Assembly (NCBI GenBank): GCA_951394045.1
Contig: OX595986.1
Location: 2,881,534 to 2,945,533 of the forward strand
DNA length: 64,000 nucleotides
DNA from: Nitzschia sp. DOCU1
Lineage: Eukaryota > Bacillariophyta > Bacillariophyceae > Bacillariales > Bacillariaceae
Reading direction: 5' to 3'
The translations under genes were made by a program, and so were the position numbers. The notes below the pieces were generated by a model. That model saw only the letters and a program-made list of their open reading frames with translations, was not told the origin of the DNA and ran no database searches. Shown here one piece after another: positions 11,107-21,005 of the stretch; position 1 is the stretch's first letter; every line of letters begins with the position of its first letter.

Positions 11107-12774
11107 ATGGGAGAAACTTGCACATCTTTGTCCAATGCCGTCCTGGAAGCTGGCTTTTGTGCCTTCGAGCTGCCAGTGGTTGTCGACAAGCCAAGAAGTG
11201 TGGTGTCGCTAGGCGTTGCCAATTCGTTAGTTTTAGAGCGAACCACAGCATCAGTTGTGCATCTCTTTGACTCTGATGGTGACCTAGTTGCGGACTCCAG
11301 ACGCACTTTGGCGACAGCTAGCGGCTTGAATCATGGCCTGGCCGTTCATAATGGCTACATCTATGCGTCAAGCGATACGACCGTGTACCGATGGCCGTAC
11401 ACTGGTGATTTCGAAACGATCGGGTCGGAAGAGATCGTCGTGGTCAACATGAACGCTGACGGGAAAGAAGGTGCACCGCAAGGTCATACAACTCGGACTC
11501 TAGCCTTTGACGAACTTGGAAGACACTACATTTCAGTTGGATCATACGAAAACGTTGACGCTGACTCGCATCGATCGAGAATAAGACGCTTTGACATCTA
11601 CGGAACCTCTGTCGTCTTTCCCATTGACTTTCAATTTGGCGAAGTATTTGCAGATGGTCTCAGAAACGAAGTTGGTCTAGCATTTGACTCGTATGGTGTG
11701 TTATGGGGAGTGGAGAACGGAGCGGACATGCTCTTTCGAAGCGACCTGGGCGGAGATATTCATGCCGATAACCCTGTGAGTCATCTCAGAGCTCGCTCTG
11801 TTTCTCGTCGGATTGTCCCTCTAACTCGATTTTATCCTTGATTTTTGGAATTTCAGGCTGAAGAGCTCAACAGATTTCTCGAAGCTGACGCAGGGAAGCA
11901 CTGGGGATGTAAGTTTGCGACGTGGAACAAAGCGAATAACTGCAGGAATTGCCAGTATACTCATTCTGACTCTTCTCACGAAATAGACCCGTACTGTTGG
12001 ACGGAGTACAATCTTCCGGATACAATTGGAAAAGGGCCTGGAACGGCATGGGCTTGGCCGAGTTTCTTGGAAAGTGGTGAAATCACGGATGAGCAGTGTC
12101 AGAGCGACTTTGTACCGCCCATCGTGGCGATGCAAGGCCACTCTGCGCCCCTGGGGATTGTTTTCTACAAGTACTCTGCTGATCGACCCCAAGAGTGTAA
12201 CAGTATTTTCCCGTTTCCAGAGAGTTACAATGGCTATGCGTTCATCGCTTTTCACGGCTCGTGGAATCGTGACATTCCTACCGGGTACAAGGTTGTATAC
12301 GTTCCATTCGACGGAAGTGGGAATGCCTCAGGATCTCCTGTTGACTTTCTTGCCCACGTGCCACCAAACGCGGCATGGGAGGATGGATTTAGACCTGTGG
12401 ATGTGGACTTTGATGCTTGTGGGAGGTTGATTGTTACTAGCGATGGGACAGGTTCCCAGGGATCGAAGGTCGTTACGATTCAATACATTCTGGGAGACGA
12501 AGGTGTGAGCAACCCGGCGCCTACCCCCAGCCCGGTTCGTTTTTCACTCACTGCTGCACCTGTGGACATGTCTGAAAACATGGCACTTACCGCCTCACCT
12601 GTTGCCATGTCTGAAAACATGGCACTCACCGCTTCACCTGTGGACATGTCTGAAACTGTGGCACGCACCGCACCGCTCGAGGTACCATCCAGCGTTGGTC
12701 AATACCGCAGCCTAGTAGCATTCGGATCTGTATTCGGTGTTGTTGCATTCCTCCTAGCTCAGCTGGTATTCTAA
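11107..12774 (+). CDS. PQQ-type sugar (sorbosone/glucose) dehydrogenase-like beta-propeller protein, right copy
   Basis: Exons 11107-11775 and 11857-12774 flank an 81-bp intron (GTGAGT...TTTCAG, phase 0) and give 528 aa. The protein matches the soluble quinoprotein glucose/sorbosone dehydrogenase fold. Family-typical landmarks appear in order: GLNHGLAVHNG, HTTRTLAFDELGR, FADGLRNEVGLAFD, EELNRF, GHSAPLGIVFY and FHGSWNRDIPTGYKVV. Such enzymes oxidise the C1 or aldehyde group of sugars with PQQ bound in the propeller; the substrate here is unknown. A Cys-rich loop (CKFATWNKANNCRNC) is present. The C-terminus has a Thr/Pro/Ala tandem repeat and then about 25 hydrophobic residues, suggesting a stalk and a membrane or GPI anchor. 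No signal peptide follows ATG 11107, so an upstream exon could be missing. This is the intact member of the inverted pair. Confidence 0.82.
12550..12666 (+). repeat. Three tandem 39-bp coding repeats
   Basis: Three in-frame units of 13 codons with consensus TAxPVDMSENMAL lie in the stalk region of the right dehydrogenase copy. The left copy has different repeats (APTPxPVG type) at the same place. Confidence 0.85.
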
Positions 12775-13169
12775 TCTAAAACAGTATTACAATGTGTCCA
12801 TATTGCTCTGTGCTAGACTAGAGAGGACGAGAGCGCTTGCGGTTATGATCGTCGTCGTCGGTCGACTTCTTGGACTTGTGTGCCGACTCTATCGATCCAA
12901 ATCGATGTAGTCCGTGGAGTCATACTTTGGTGGAGCAAATGAGAAGCCTGCCTCGCGCGCGCGCGGCTGGTGGAGTTCGGGTTTTGGACGGGAGTCCTCA
13001 CAACAAGATGTCGTCTCCTCATTCCTTTCACCTTCCCCTCATCGCATCGCGAGACACCACTTTTCTCCCACCACTTTCGACATCCGGTCATACACCGCAT
13101 TTATCGAAGTACAACACACTTTACCCTTCCTCAAGCACCTCTTCTTTCTCTAAAGCTTTCCCCGTTAAG
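12775..13169. other. Intergenic region
   Basis: Holds the 3' flank of the dehydrogenase and the 5' flank of the NTF2-like gene. The downstream frame is open upstream of 13170, so part of it (from ATG 13008) might be coding. The encoded sequence is Ser/Pro/His-rich and could be a leader, but it is not convincing. Confidence 0.4.
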
Positions 13170-13757
13170 ATGGTGAATAATGATATTGGTTGGTGGAATC
13201 AACCACCCTTCCCCGGCTTCGATCTGCGAGCGGTGGACAACATGTCGGACAACCAAGTCTTACCCTACTCAACACCCTTTCGCTTGGCCTTGCCCAAGAT
13301 TCTCCAAGAGTTGAAAGATCCATCGTTGGAGCAAGATCCCCTTTCTAAGCCACCAACAGTCGATTATAGTGACAATCCCGAACAACTCCAAGTGATTCGA
13401 CATCACTACAAAAGCGAATTGCCCCAGCGGCTACAAGACAAAAAGACGACGAAAATTCGAGACGTAATCGAAGACTACGCTAGCGATTCTGTCATTTATG
13501 AGGTCTTGGATGAAGTCCCCAAAACATACAAAGGAAAGCGTGGAGTTCGACTCATGTGCCAGGATGTTCTGGGTAAAGTACAGAATATTCATCTCGAGCA
13601 TGTGGCGATTAATCACGGTCACGCACAAGTCGTCTGGAGAGGAGAAACGACGGACCCGTCGCACAAGATAATCGTTGGGACTGACTCCTTTACCTTTGGC
13701 GAAGATAATCGCATTGTTAGTCAAACGATTGTGGCGCTAACTCAGGACAAAAAGTAA
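13170..13757 (+). CDS. SnoaL/NTF2-like domain protein
   Basis: From ATG 13170 the frame encodes 195 aa. An upstream in-frame ATG at 13008 would add 54 low-complexity residues (Ser, Pro, His), possibly a targeting leader. The C-terminal ~110 residues carry the pattern of an NTF2-like cone fold: a helix (IRDVIEDYASDSVIYEV), then beta-strands ending in KIIVGTDSFTFGEDNRIVSQT, which resembles the F-x-F-D-x-D-G-K-I motif of SnoaL-like proteins. This fold binds small molecules or serves in dimerisation, and substrate cannot be read from sequence. It is flanked by unrelated genes. The domain call is moderately sure; the start is uncertain. Confidence 0.65.
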   Translation: MVNNDIGWWNQPPFPGFDLRAVDNMSDNQVLPYSTPFRLALPKILQELKDPSLEQDPLSKPPTVDYSDNPEQLQVIRHHYKSELPQRLQDKKTTKIRDVIEDYASDSVIYEVLDEVPKTYKGKRGVRLMCQDVLGKVQNIHLEHVAINHGHAQVVWRGETTDPSHKIIVGTDSFTFGEDNRIVSQTIVALTQDKK

Positions 13758-14458
13758 CACTTCACCTGCTGCTACCGGCTTAAACTTTTCGCTTTAAGAA
13801 CACTCTCAAATGCTAAGACTACCAAAGAATAAGTAGAACAAGAGATCTTCCTTGCCCTAGAAATCTAACCTATGAGTAGGGTAGACTGCTTCTCTACTAG
13901 CAGAATAGCTCTCCGATAGTAGTAGTAGGTGAAATCGCTGGAAGTCGGGAAGATGCTATCGTATGGGATACCTCAGTTGAATGACGTCACAGATGGATGG
14001 AACGGCGTAACTTCGACAAATCCGATCACTCCATTCCCCTTAGTATCGCCATATCATGGCTGAAACATCAACTTTCATTCAGGAGGGTTGATTGCATTCA
14101 TACCTTCCTCCTTCAATGCATCTACCGTAAATGGTTTCCAGCATCTCCAGCCTTTTTGTCATGGTTACTATGTTCGTAAACGCAATGAGGCAGTGACGAA
14201 AGGCCGTGGGAATCAACTTGCATTCGGTGGGATTCGAACACCATTCGGTGGGAGTAAACGAAAGATACCCCAGCGCCGCTTCCAACAATGTAGCCCTAAA
14301 CGCAAAAGATCCAAGACGCAACAGTCGGTCATTTTTGACGCGGTGCCGTCTGACGGATGAGAAGCAGTTTCATCCTCACTGTTTCTCGACTGTAACCAGA
14401 GACAGTCACTTGAACAAAGTGGAGTTAACCTTTGTTCGATATTACACTACTGTACAAC
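13758..14458. other. Intergenic region, 701 bp
   Basis: No gene recognised. It contains TCTCTACTAGCAGA (13891-13904), a motif also met at 29712 and 41522, and a run of TAG triplets at 13917-13930. A perfect CRE-type palindrome lies at 13982-13989. Confidence 0.45.
13982..13989. promoter_or_regulatory. CRE-like palindrome TGACGTCA
   Basis: A perfect 8-bp CRE site, the consensus for bZIP factors, lies 470 bp upstream of the MYND gene. In diatoms similar elements act in CO2/cAMP responses. A chance occurrence is quite possible at this distance. Confidence 0.25.
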
Positions 14459-16489
14459 ATGCCGGAAGCTATCCAAAAGCGACGAGCCGAAGTATTCAAG
14501 CTGGAAGGTGACCGGCTTGCATTTGAGAAACGCTTCACAGCCGCCATCCCCAAGTATCTGCAAGCCATCAAGTTTGATCCTTCCAGTGGCAGTTACTGGA
14601 ACAACCTAGCTTGGTGTTATGAGAAACTACATGAACTGGAAAATTGTAAAAGAGCGGCCGAACGATGCATCGAAACGGAACCCGGTTTTATCAAAGGCTA
14701 CATTCGTTTGGCCCGTGCCGAGTTGGAACTACGTGACTACGACGGGGCGCTAGAAACGATCCAGAGAGGAATGCGTCAGAGTCCCAAGCACCGTGACCTT
14801 ATTCGGTTAGCAGCTCAAGTCCAAAGTCAGGTGGAGTCGCAAAAGAAGTTTTATCACGGAATCCTTGGAATCACCAAGTCCCCAAAAGTCATGAGTGGGT
14901 CTCTTCCTGTCATCAGTCATACGAACAATGTGAGTCCACTGCTCCCCGACGATTCGACATTCTCTCGACTTTTCCGAAGTCCGTCCCCTCCACAGTTGTC
15001 GACTTCCGCCTTGGGTGCCTTTGTCTGCGAAAAAGCGCAAGAGGCATTCGAGACTCTGTACGATGGAGTCATTCATGTCCGCTGGTGTGCCACCCCGAGC
15101 TCGTTCGAGATCATTGCTTATCTACCCAACGACTCTCGTCCTGTGATGAACTGGCGTCTTAACAACTTGGAGCCACTAGAAGTTGAGATGGACACTGCAA
15201 CGAATCAAGAATATCACATGCTTTGGACTGTGGTTCAGAAGGAGCATTTAGCTCGTCGAGTCATTCATCGATTTCTACGGGAGCATGGTGCTGATGTTCT
15301 CATGAATGGAATGTCTTCCTTGCAAGGCGGCTTTCTGTCGTTCAAAGAACTGCACTCGCTTATCGCCAGCCTTTGTGAGTACGTCTCAAAGGAAGCCGTT
15401 CGTTTAGGACTTTACGAGGAGCTTGTGGATATCAAGATTGTGGATGCAGATCTTTACCTTGCTTGCGGGCAAGTCGACCCCCACCGCGTCCAAGCAGTTG
15501 CGGTGGCTCTTCAAACTTGCAAACGCCACGTCGAAGCCGCCGAGATTTACTTGGAACTGGCACAAGGTCGCATTGAATCCCTCATGGAAGGATTCCAGGC
15601 TCTCTGTCGCAATTCAGCCGGAATGGCGTACTTTCGAGCCCAAGATTTTGTCAAAGCAGAAGAGCACTTGGTGGGAGCTCTTCGAATGTACGACAGCTGG
15701 GAAGATCATGATTCCACTGGTGAAACCCCTCGAGCGTATGTCGAGTGGGAGTTTTGCAAAGAGACTGAAGTGAGTTTGTGTGTTGGTGATTTGGATGGGT
15801 GCTACCGTAGAGTGCAGAGTGGTGTCAAAGGCGAGGTTTTGAAAGGACCTGTCTACATGACCATGGTGGAATCGTCCATTACGTTCTTGGCGCTCATGGC
15901 AGTTAGTGGATTCAGCGAGGTGTCTGCCCGGGAAAAGAAATCTGCCGAGTCTGTTGTCAAGGCCAGATACCAAAACCCAACCAAAGCCTTACAAGCTCTC
16001 GTTCGAGCGACCAGGGAGTCAACCATGGAAGGCTTTCGCAACAAGTTGCGTGACTGTACCGCGCCAAAGTACAACCGCAAACGTGCCTTTTTGGATGCAG
16101 CTGCGCAACTCTCTAGACGAGAGATCCAGGACGAACGAAAGAAATACTTTCGAATGATACGTCGAGATGAAACCAAGTCACTCCATGCCATGTGGAAGTT
16201 TGACGTTTCTCCTCTTCCTTTGTACTGTCACGGGTGCGGGGGAAGAATCATCAACCAGCACGGGAAGGATAATAGACGCTGGTATTGCAAGCAGGGTTGC
16301 ATGACAGTCATATATTGTAGCCGGGAGTGCCAAGAAGATTCCTGGCCATACCACCAGGAATCTTGTACCTGCAAGTACAAGAAGAAGACTGGCCGAATGG
16401 CTTTTGCGTTGGTGGTGCTCGTGCTCGTTCTTGTTGGCCTTTTCAACCGCCTTGGCCGGGTCGTCGTCGGGCGTGAACAATTTCTGTAA
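14459..16489 (+). CDS. TPR and MYND-zinc-finger protein with C-terminal membrane helix
   Basis: A single exon of 676 aa from ATG 14459. Residues ~1-125 form TPR-like helical pairs (WNNLAWCYEK, FIKGYIRLARAEL, DYDGALETIQRGM). The middle ~440 residues include further helical repeats around 355-430. Near residue 585-630 is a MYND-type zinc finger with spacing CHGCGG...CKQGC...YCSRECQ...HQESC. It is directly followed by a ~20-residue hydrophobic helix (ALVVLVLVLVGLF) and a short tail. MYND fingers bind proline-rich partners, and TPRs also mediate protein contacts. The end helix suggests a tail-anchored protein with its finger facing the cytosol, an uncommon arrangement. No SET domain is seen, so this is not an SMYD methyltransferase. 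Function is unknown. Confidence 0.8.
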   Translation: MPEAIQKRRAEVFKLEGDRLAFEKRFTAAIPKYLQAIKFDPSSGSYWNNLAWCYEKLHELENCKRAAERCIETEPGFIKGYIRLARAELELRDYDGALETIQRGMRQSPKHRDLIRLAAQVQSQVESQKKFYHGILGITKSPKVMSGSLPVISHTNNVSPLLPDDSTFSRLFRSPSPPQLSTSALGAFVCEKAQEAFETLYDGVIHVRWCATPSSFEIIAYLPNDSRPVMNWRLNNLEPLEVEMDTATNQEYHMLWTVVQKEHLARRVIHRFLREHGADVLMNGMSSLQGGFLSFKELHSLIASLCEYVSKEAVRLGLYEELVDIKIVDADLYLACGQVDPHRVQAVAVALQTCKRHVEAAEIYLELAQGRIESLMEGFQALCRNSAGMAYFRAQDFVKAEEHLVGALRMYDSWEDHDSTGETPRAYVEWEFCKETEVSLCVGDLDGCYRRVQSGVKGEVLKGPVYMTMVESSITFLALMAVSGFSEVSAREKKSAESVVKARYQNPTKALQALVRATRESTMEGFRNKLRDCTAPKYNRKRAFLDAAAQLSRREIQDERKKYFRMIRRDETKSLHAMWKFDVSPLPLYCHGCGGRIINQHGKDNRRWYCKQGCMTVIYCSRECQEDSWPYHQESCTCKYKKKTGRMAFALVVLVLVLVGLFNRLGRVVVGREQFL

Positions 16490-17010
16490 AATGCAGAATA
16501 ATCATTGATATATACATTATGATATTTCTTGGCGATCTATCATTGCTATGCCGTAGAACATACCAAACGACAGTGTTGGAGATGATGCCGAGGTCAAGCG
16601 TTTTCTGCTGGCGCTCGTTTCGGGGAACCCAAAGAGCAAGACAAAAATTGGTGAGGAGGGCGGTGCGTGGAAATGGGGTGGCCGCCATGCGCTAATACGA
16701 CACGCTGACGACAAAATCAATCTAAGCGTGCCTACGCGCCTCCCAGACCCTCCTATATATGATATAAAAGGATGTATAATGTAGATAAATTTAAAAACGA
16801 AAAGGCGTGAAACATCTCACGCGTTTATGCTCCGTTGAGATCTGTACCAGCCGTTGCGGGTGCAGAAACGCGCCAATTTTGAGAGGTTTTTGTGTTGTGG
16901 TTCGTTGCTATTGCTGTTGTTGTTGCTCTTGGCAGCCTGTTTCTCTGTAGAGGTTCTCAACCAGGCAACGCTAGCAACAAGTTGCACTTGAACCAAAGAA
17001 AAAGGCAACC
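16490..17010. other. Intergenic region, 521 bp
   Basis: Lies between the MYND gene and SMC2. It is AT-rich around 16755-16800 (TATATATGATATAAAAGG). Nothing else is recognised. Confidence 0.45.
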
Positions 17011-20000
17011 ATGCATATTCAAGAAGTCGTCATTGACGGCTTCAAGTCGTACGCTCACCGCACGGTCGTCGAAGGGTAAGCAGCTCGTCTTTCCAAGTTG
17101 TCAGCGGTTCACAACACTGCATGTCACTGACATTGTTATCACTATTTAGCTTTGATCCTCATTTCAATGCGATCACTGGATTGAACGGCTCTGGAAAGTC
17201 GAATATTCTGGACTCGATTTGTTTCGTCCTTGGCATTACAAATCTTAGTCAAGTTCGGGCTGGAAATTTGTCGGAACTCGTTTACAAGCAGGGGCAAGCC
17301 GGTGTCAATAAGGCCAGCGTCACCATTGTCTTTAACAATCAGGATGAATCTTGCAGTCCCGTCGGATACGAGCAGTGCCCCGAAGTGACAGTGACTCGAC
17401 AAGTCCTGCTGGGCGGCAAGAGCAAGTACATGATCAATGGTCGCAATGCGCCGGCCGGTCAAGTGCAGAATCTCTTTCATTCGGTTCAGCTGAATGTGAA
17501 CAACCCCCACTTTTTGATTATGCAAGGTCGTATCACTAAAGTCTTGAATATGAAACCCCACGAGATTCTGGGTATGGTAGAAGAAGCGGCTGGGACAAGA
17601 ATGTACGAGACGAAGCGACAAGCTGCCATCAAGACGATTGACAAGAAGCAAGCCAAAGTGGATGAGTTGAATTCGGTCCTGTCGGAAGAAATCACTCCTA
17701 CACTAGAACGTCTTCGTGGGGAGAAGCAGAGCTACTTGAAGTGGAGCAAGAATAGCGCGGACATTGAGCGCATTGAACGCTTTGTCATTGCCAATGAGTT
17801 CATGAAGGCACAACAAGCTCTGGATAACAATGTGGAGGGATCCGCAGAAATGGAACAGCAAGTGGCACAGCTTGAAGCCGAGGCGGAAAATTATCAGCAA
17901 GAGATTGCGGCAAAGGAAGAAGAAGCCGCAGCTCTGTCGTCGAAACTCAAGGGGGAATTTGAGGCCACTCATGCTGCCGTCAAGGCGGAAGAAGAAAAGC
18001 AATCCAAACAACTAGTCAAGGTGACGTCGGCGTGGCAGAATAGCAAGGAATCCACAGCCAAGGCGCAAGAAGAATTGGATGCGGCTCGAGCTTTGTTAGA
18101 AGAAACCCGAACGGCATTGGCAGAAAAGGAACAGCAAGTCGAGACCGAAAAGGCAGGCATTGACGAGCGCGTCAATGCCAAGTTGGCGGCCGAACAGGAA
18201 TTTCAGAGACTTCAAGCGGATTATCAAAATATGCAGGCGGGTATTTCCATGTCCCAGGGGGATGAAGGTATGACTCTTCCGGATCAAATCTCCAAGGCTC
18301 ACAGCGATTCCAAGACGGCAGAAGCCAAGGTCAAGCAGGCTACCATGAAGATGAAACACCTGACCAAGGAACTATCGGTAAGTGGAACAATGATCATTGT
18401 AGGATACTGCTATTGTGCTTGTTACAACTGTACGTCTCATCTTGAGCTTGTTGCTACAGTCGGTGGAAAAGGAAATGAAAAAGGACCAGAAATCGGCAGC
18501 CGATCTCAACAAGAAGCGGGAGGCCGCCGTGACTAAAAAAGAGAAGCTTACGGCTGATCTCGCGGAATTGTCGTTTGACGAAACTCAATTTGCTTCATTG
18601 GAGCAGGAAAAGGATCAGCTGTCGTCGTCCGTATCGGAGTTGTCGGCGCTGGTCAAGACTTTGTCGTCCGCCCTAGAGAAGCGTCTTGCTTTCAATTACA
18701 CGGATCCTGTCCGTGGTTTTGATCGTTCCAAAGTCAAGGGTCTTGTTGCCAAGTTGATCCAAGTCAAGCGGGAAGACTATGCTACCGCATTGGAAGTCGT
18801 TGCCGGGGGCAAGCTGTACCAAGTAGTCGTTGATGAAGCTATTGTCGGAAAAGCTATCATTGAACGAGGAAACCTCGCCCGCCGAGTCACTATTATTCCC
18901 TTGGACAAGATCAAGTCGCGTAGTATCACCAATGCTGCCGTAGAACGTGCCAATGAGATTGCCAAGTCGCTAAAAGCTGATGCTACTCCTGCTATTGAGC
19001 TTATTGGTTTCGATGAAGAGGTTCGGGCTGCCATGGAACACGTCTTTGGGTCCGCCATTGTCGTCGACAACCCCAAGGCAGCCAACCAGATTTGTGACGC
19101 CACCAAGACGCGCACCGTCACTATTCAAGGTGATGTATACGATCCTTCGGGCACCATCTCGGGTGGATCGCAGAGCAACTTTGGTACTACGTTGGTTGAG
19201 TTGTCAAAGTTGGCGGAAAGCAAGAAGCAACTCGAGATCGATTCCAAGCGGTTGGAGGAGGTCAACATGCTTTTCGGTACACTCAAATCCAAGGCTGCCA
19301 AGTACGAAAAGCTGTCGAACGCTCTGGAGTTTGCGTCTGCTGAATTGGCTGGAATTCAGAAGCACTTGTCTCAAACGACCTATGGTGTCTTGGAAGAAAA
19401 GTTCAACGCCATGTCCAAAGAGCTAGAGGAAGCCCAACAAGAGCAGGCCGAAATGCAAAAGGAGCATGAAGAAAAGTGGGCTTTATACCACGAACTTAAG
19501 GAGAAGGAAGTTGAGTTGACTCAGCAGCGTGAGAATCGAATGGGCGAAATGGATAATGTCGTCAAGGAAGCCAAGAAGAAGGCTGCTGCCATGGCCAAGG
19601 AGGCTCGTGAGGTGAGTGCAACCTTGACGACGATTTTAGGGTGAATTATGCATTACTTTTCGTGCCTAACCCATTCTTGTTGCTTGCAGGCTGAATCGAG
19701 GTGGCAAACTCTATCTATGGAAATTGAAAGTTTCAAGAGCGAGGTAGAGTCTGCTCAAGAGACTGTTGTGGCGGCTGAGGCAGCCTTGAAAGAAGCCAGC
19801 GACGAAGAGGACAGCCTTCAAATCAAGGTTGGCGAGGTCAAAGCTCTGTACGACGAGGCCAAGGCCGCTCTGGATAAATTTGAGGACCAGCTTGCTCAAT
19901 GCTCGTCTGATCTTTCGGAGATCAAGCGGCAAAAGGCGGCGCTTGCCAAGAAGGCTGAGAATTGCAATTTGGAGGCGAAAAAGATGTCCGTTGCCATCTC

Positions 20001-20907
20001 TCGCATTCACAAAGAACGCCAAGGTGCCGAGAAGCTGGTTGCCAGCCTACTCAAGAATTATGCCTGGATTGAGAGCGAGAAGAGTGCTTTTGGAATAGAA
20101 GGTGGAGACTACGATTTCAAGGCGACTGATCCTGACGAGGTGGGCCGTGAGTTGAAGACGCTCAAGTCGGAGCAGGACACCTTGAGCAAAAAGATCAACA
20201 AGAAAGTAATGGGAATGATCGAGAAGGCTGAAGGCGAATACACAGAGCTGTTGCGCAAGCGAAAGGTGGTTGAGAATGACAAGAAGAAGATCCAGAGCGT
20301 CATCGAGGAGCTGGATGTGAAGAAGAAGTCCGAGTTGCAAAGAACATGGAAGAAGGTCAACAAGGACTTTGGATCCATCTTCTCGACTCTTCTTCCAGGA
20401 GCTTCGGCCAAGTTGGAGCCCCCCGAGGGTATGGAGGCTTGGGAGGGACTTGAGGTCAAGGTTGCCTTTGGCGACGTTTGGAAGGAGAGTCTCAGCGAAT
20501 TGAGTGGTGGCCAACGGTCATTGCTGGCTCTCTCTTTGATCTTGTCTTTACTCCTCTTCAAGCCCGCCCCGATGTATATTCTTGACGAAGTCGACGCTGC
20601 GCTTGATCTGAGCCACACCCAGAACATTGGTAACATGCTCAAGACTCACTTTTCCCAGAGTCAATTCATTGTTGTGTCATTGAAGGAAGGCATGTTCAAC
20701 AACGCCAATGTCATCTTCCGCACCAAATTTGTTGACGGCGTTTCGACGGTCACCCGAACCATTGGGACGGGCTCTAGTGTGCGAGCCCGGGCTCTTGCGG
20801 ACTCGCAAATGGAGAATGAAGACGACGAAGAAGTCCAGCCACAGGCATCGAGAAAACGAGTTGCCCGGGGCACGAATCGTCGCGGCAAGGAAAATGCAGC
20901 GTATTAG
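17011..20907 (+). CDS. SMC2: SMC2, condensin ATPase subunit
   Basis: Four exons (17011-17075, 17150-18377, 18460-19611, 19690-20907) with 74-, 82- and 78-bp introns give 1220 aa, the normal SMC2 size. SMC2 pairs with SMC4 in condensin I and II to compact and resolve mitotic chromosomes in the nucleus. The N-terminus has the typical start [14 protein letters not shown] and the Walker A motif GLNGSGKSN (about 33-41). Two long coiled coils flank a hinge near 520-680 that contains GLVAKLIQV and a Gly-rich SGTISGGS segment. The C-terminal head carries the signature LSGGQRS (about 1089) and Walker [12 protein letters not shown]. All joins fall within conserved sequence and keep frame. The last ~45 residues are a charged tail. 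It is convergent with VAC14, 98 bp apart. Confidence 0.97.
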
Positions 20908-21005
20908 AGCGTACCGCGACAACCGAGGCTTTTATCTCCAATCTACTGGGGTCTCTTTTTATATCGTAGTTGGAGTATTCATTAGAAAGATGTTTATCGT
21001 CATTG

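Larger units (their letters stand above)
11008..12830. repeat. Right arm of the ~1.8-kb inverted duplication
   Basis: Reverse complement of 9015-7230. It is near-identical from 11008 to about 12495. It is diverged from there to about 12830, where the C-terminal repeat region and 3' UTR differ by large indels but keep recognisable blocks such as CCGCAGCCTAG and CTAAAACAGTA. Confidence 0.85.
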
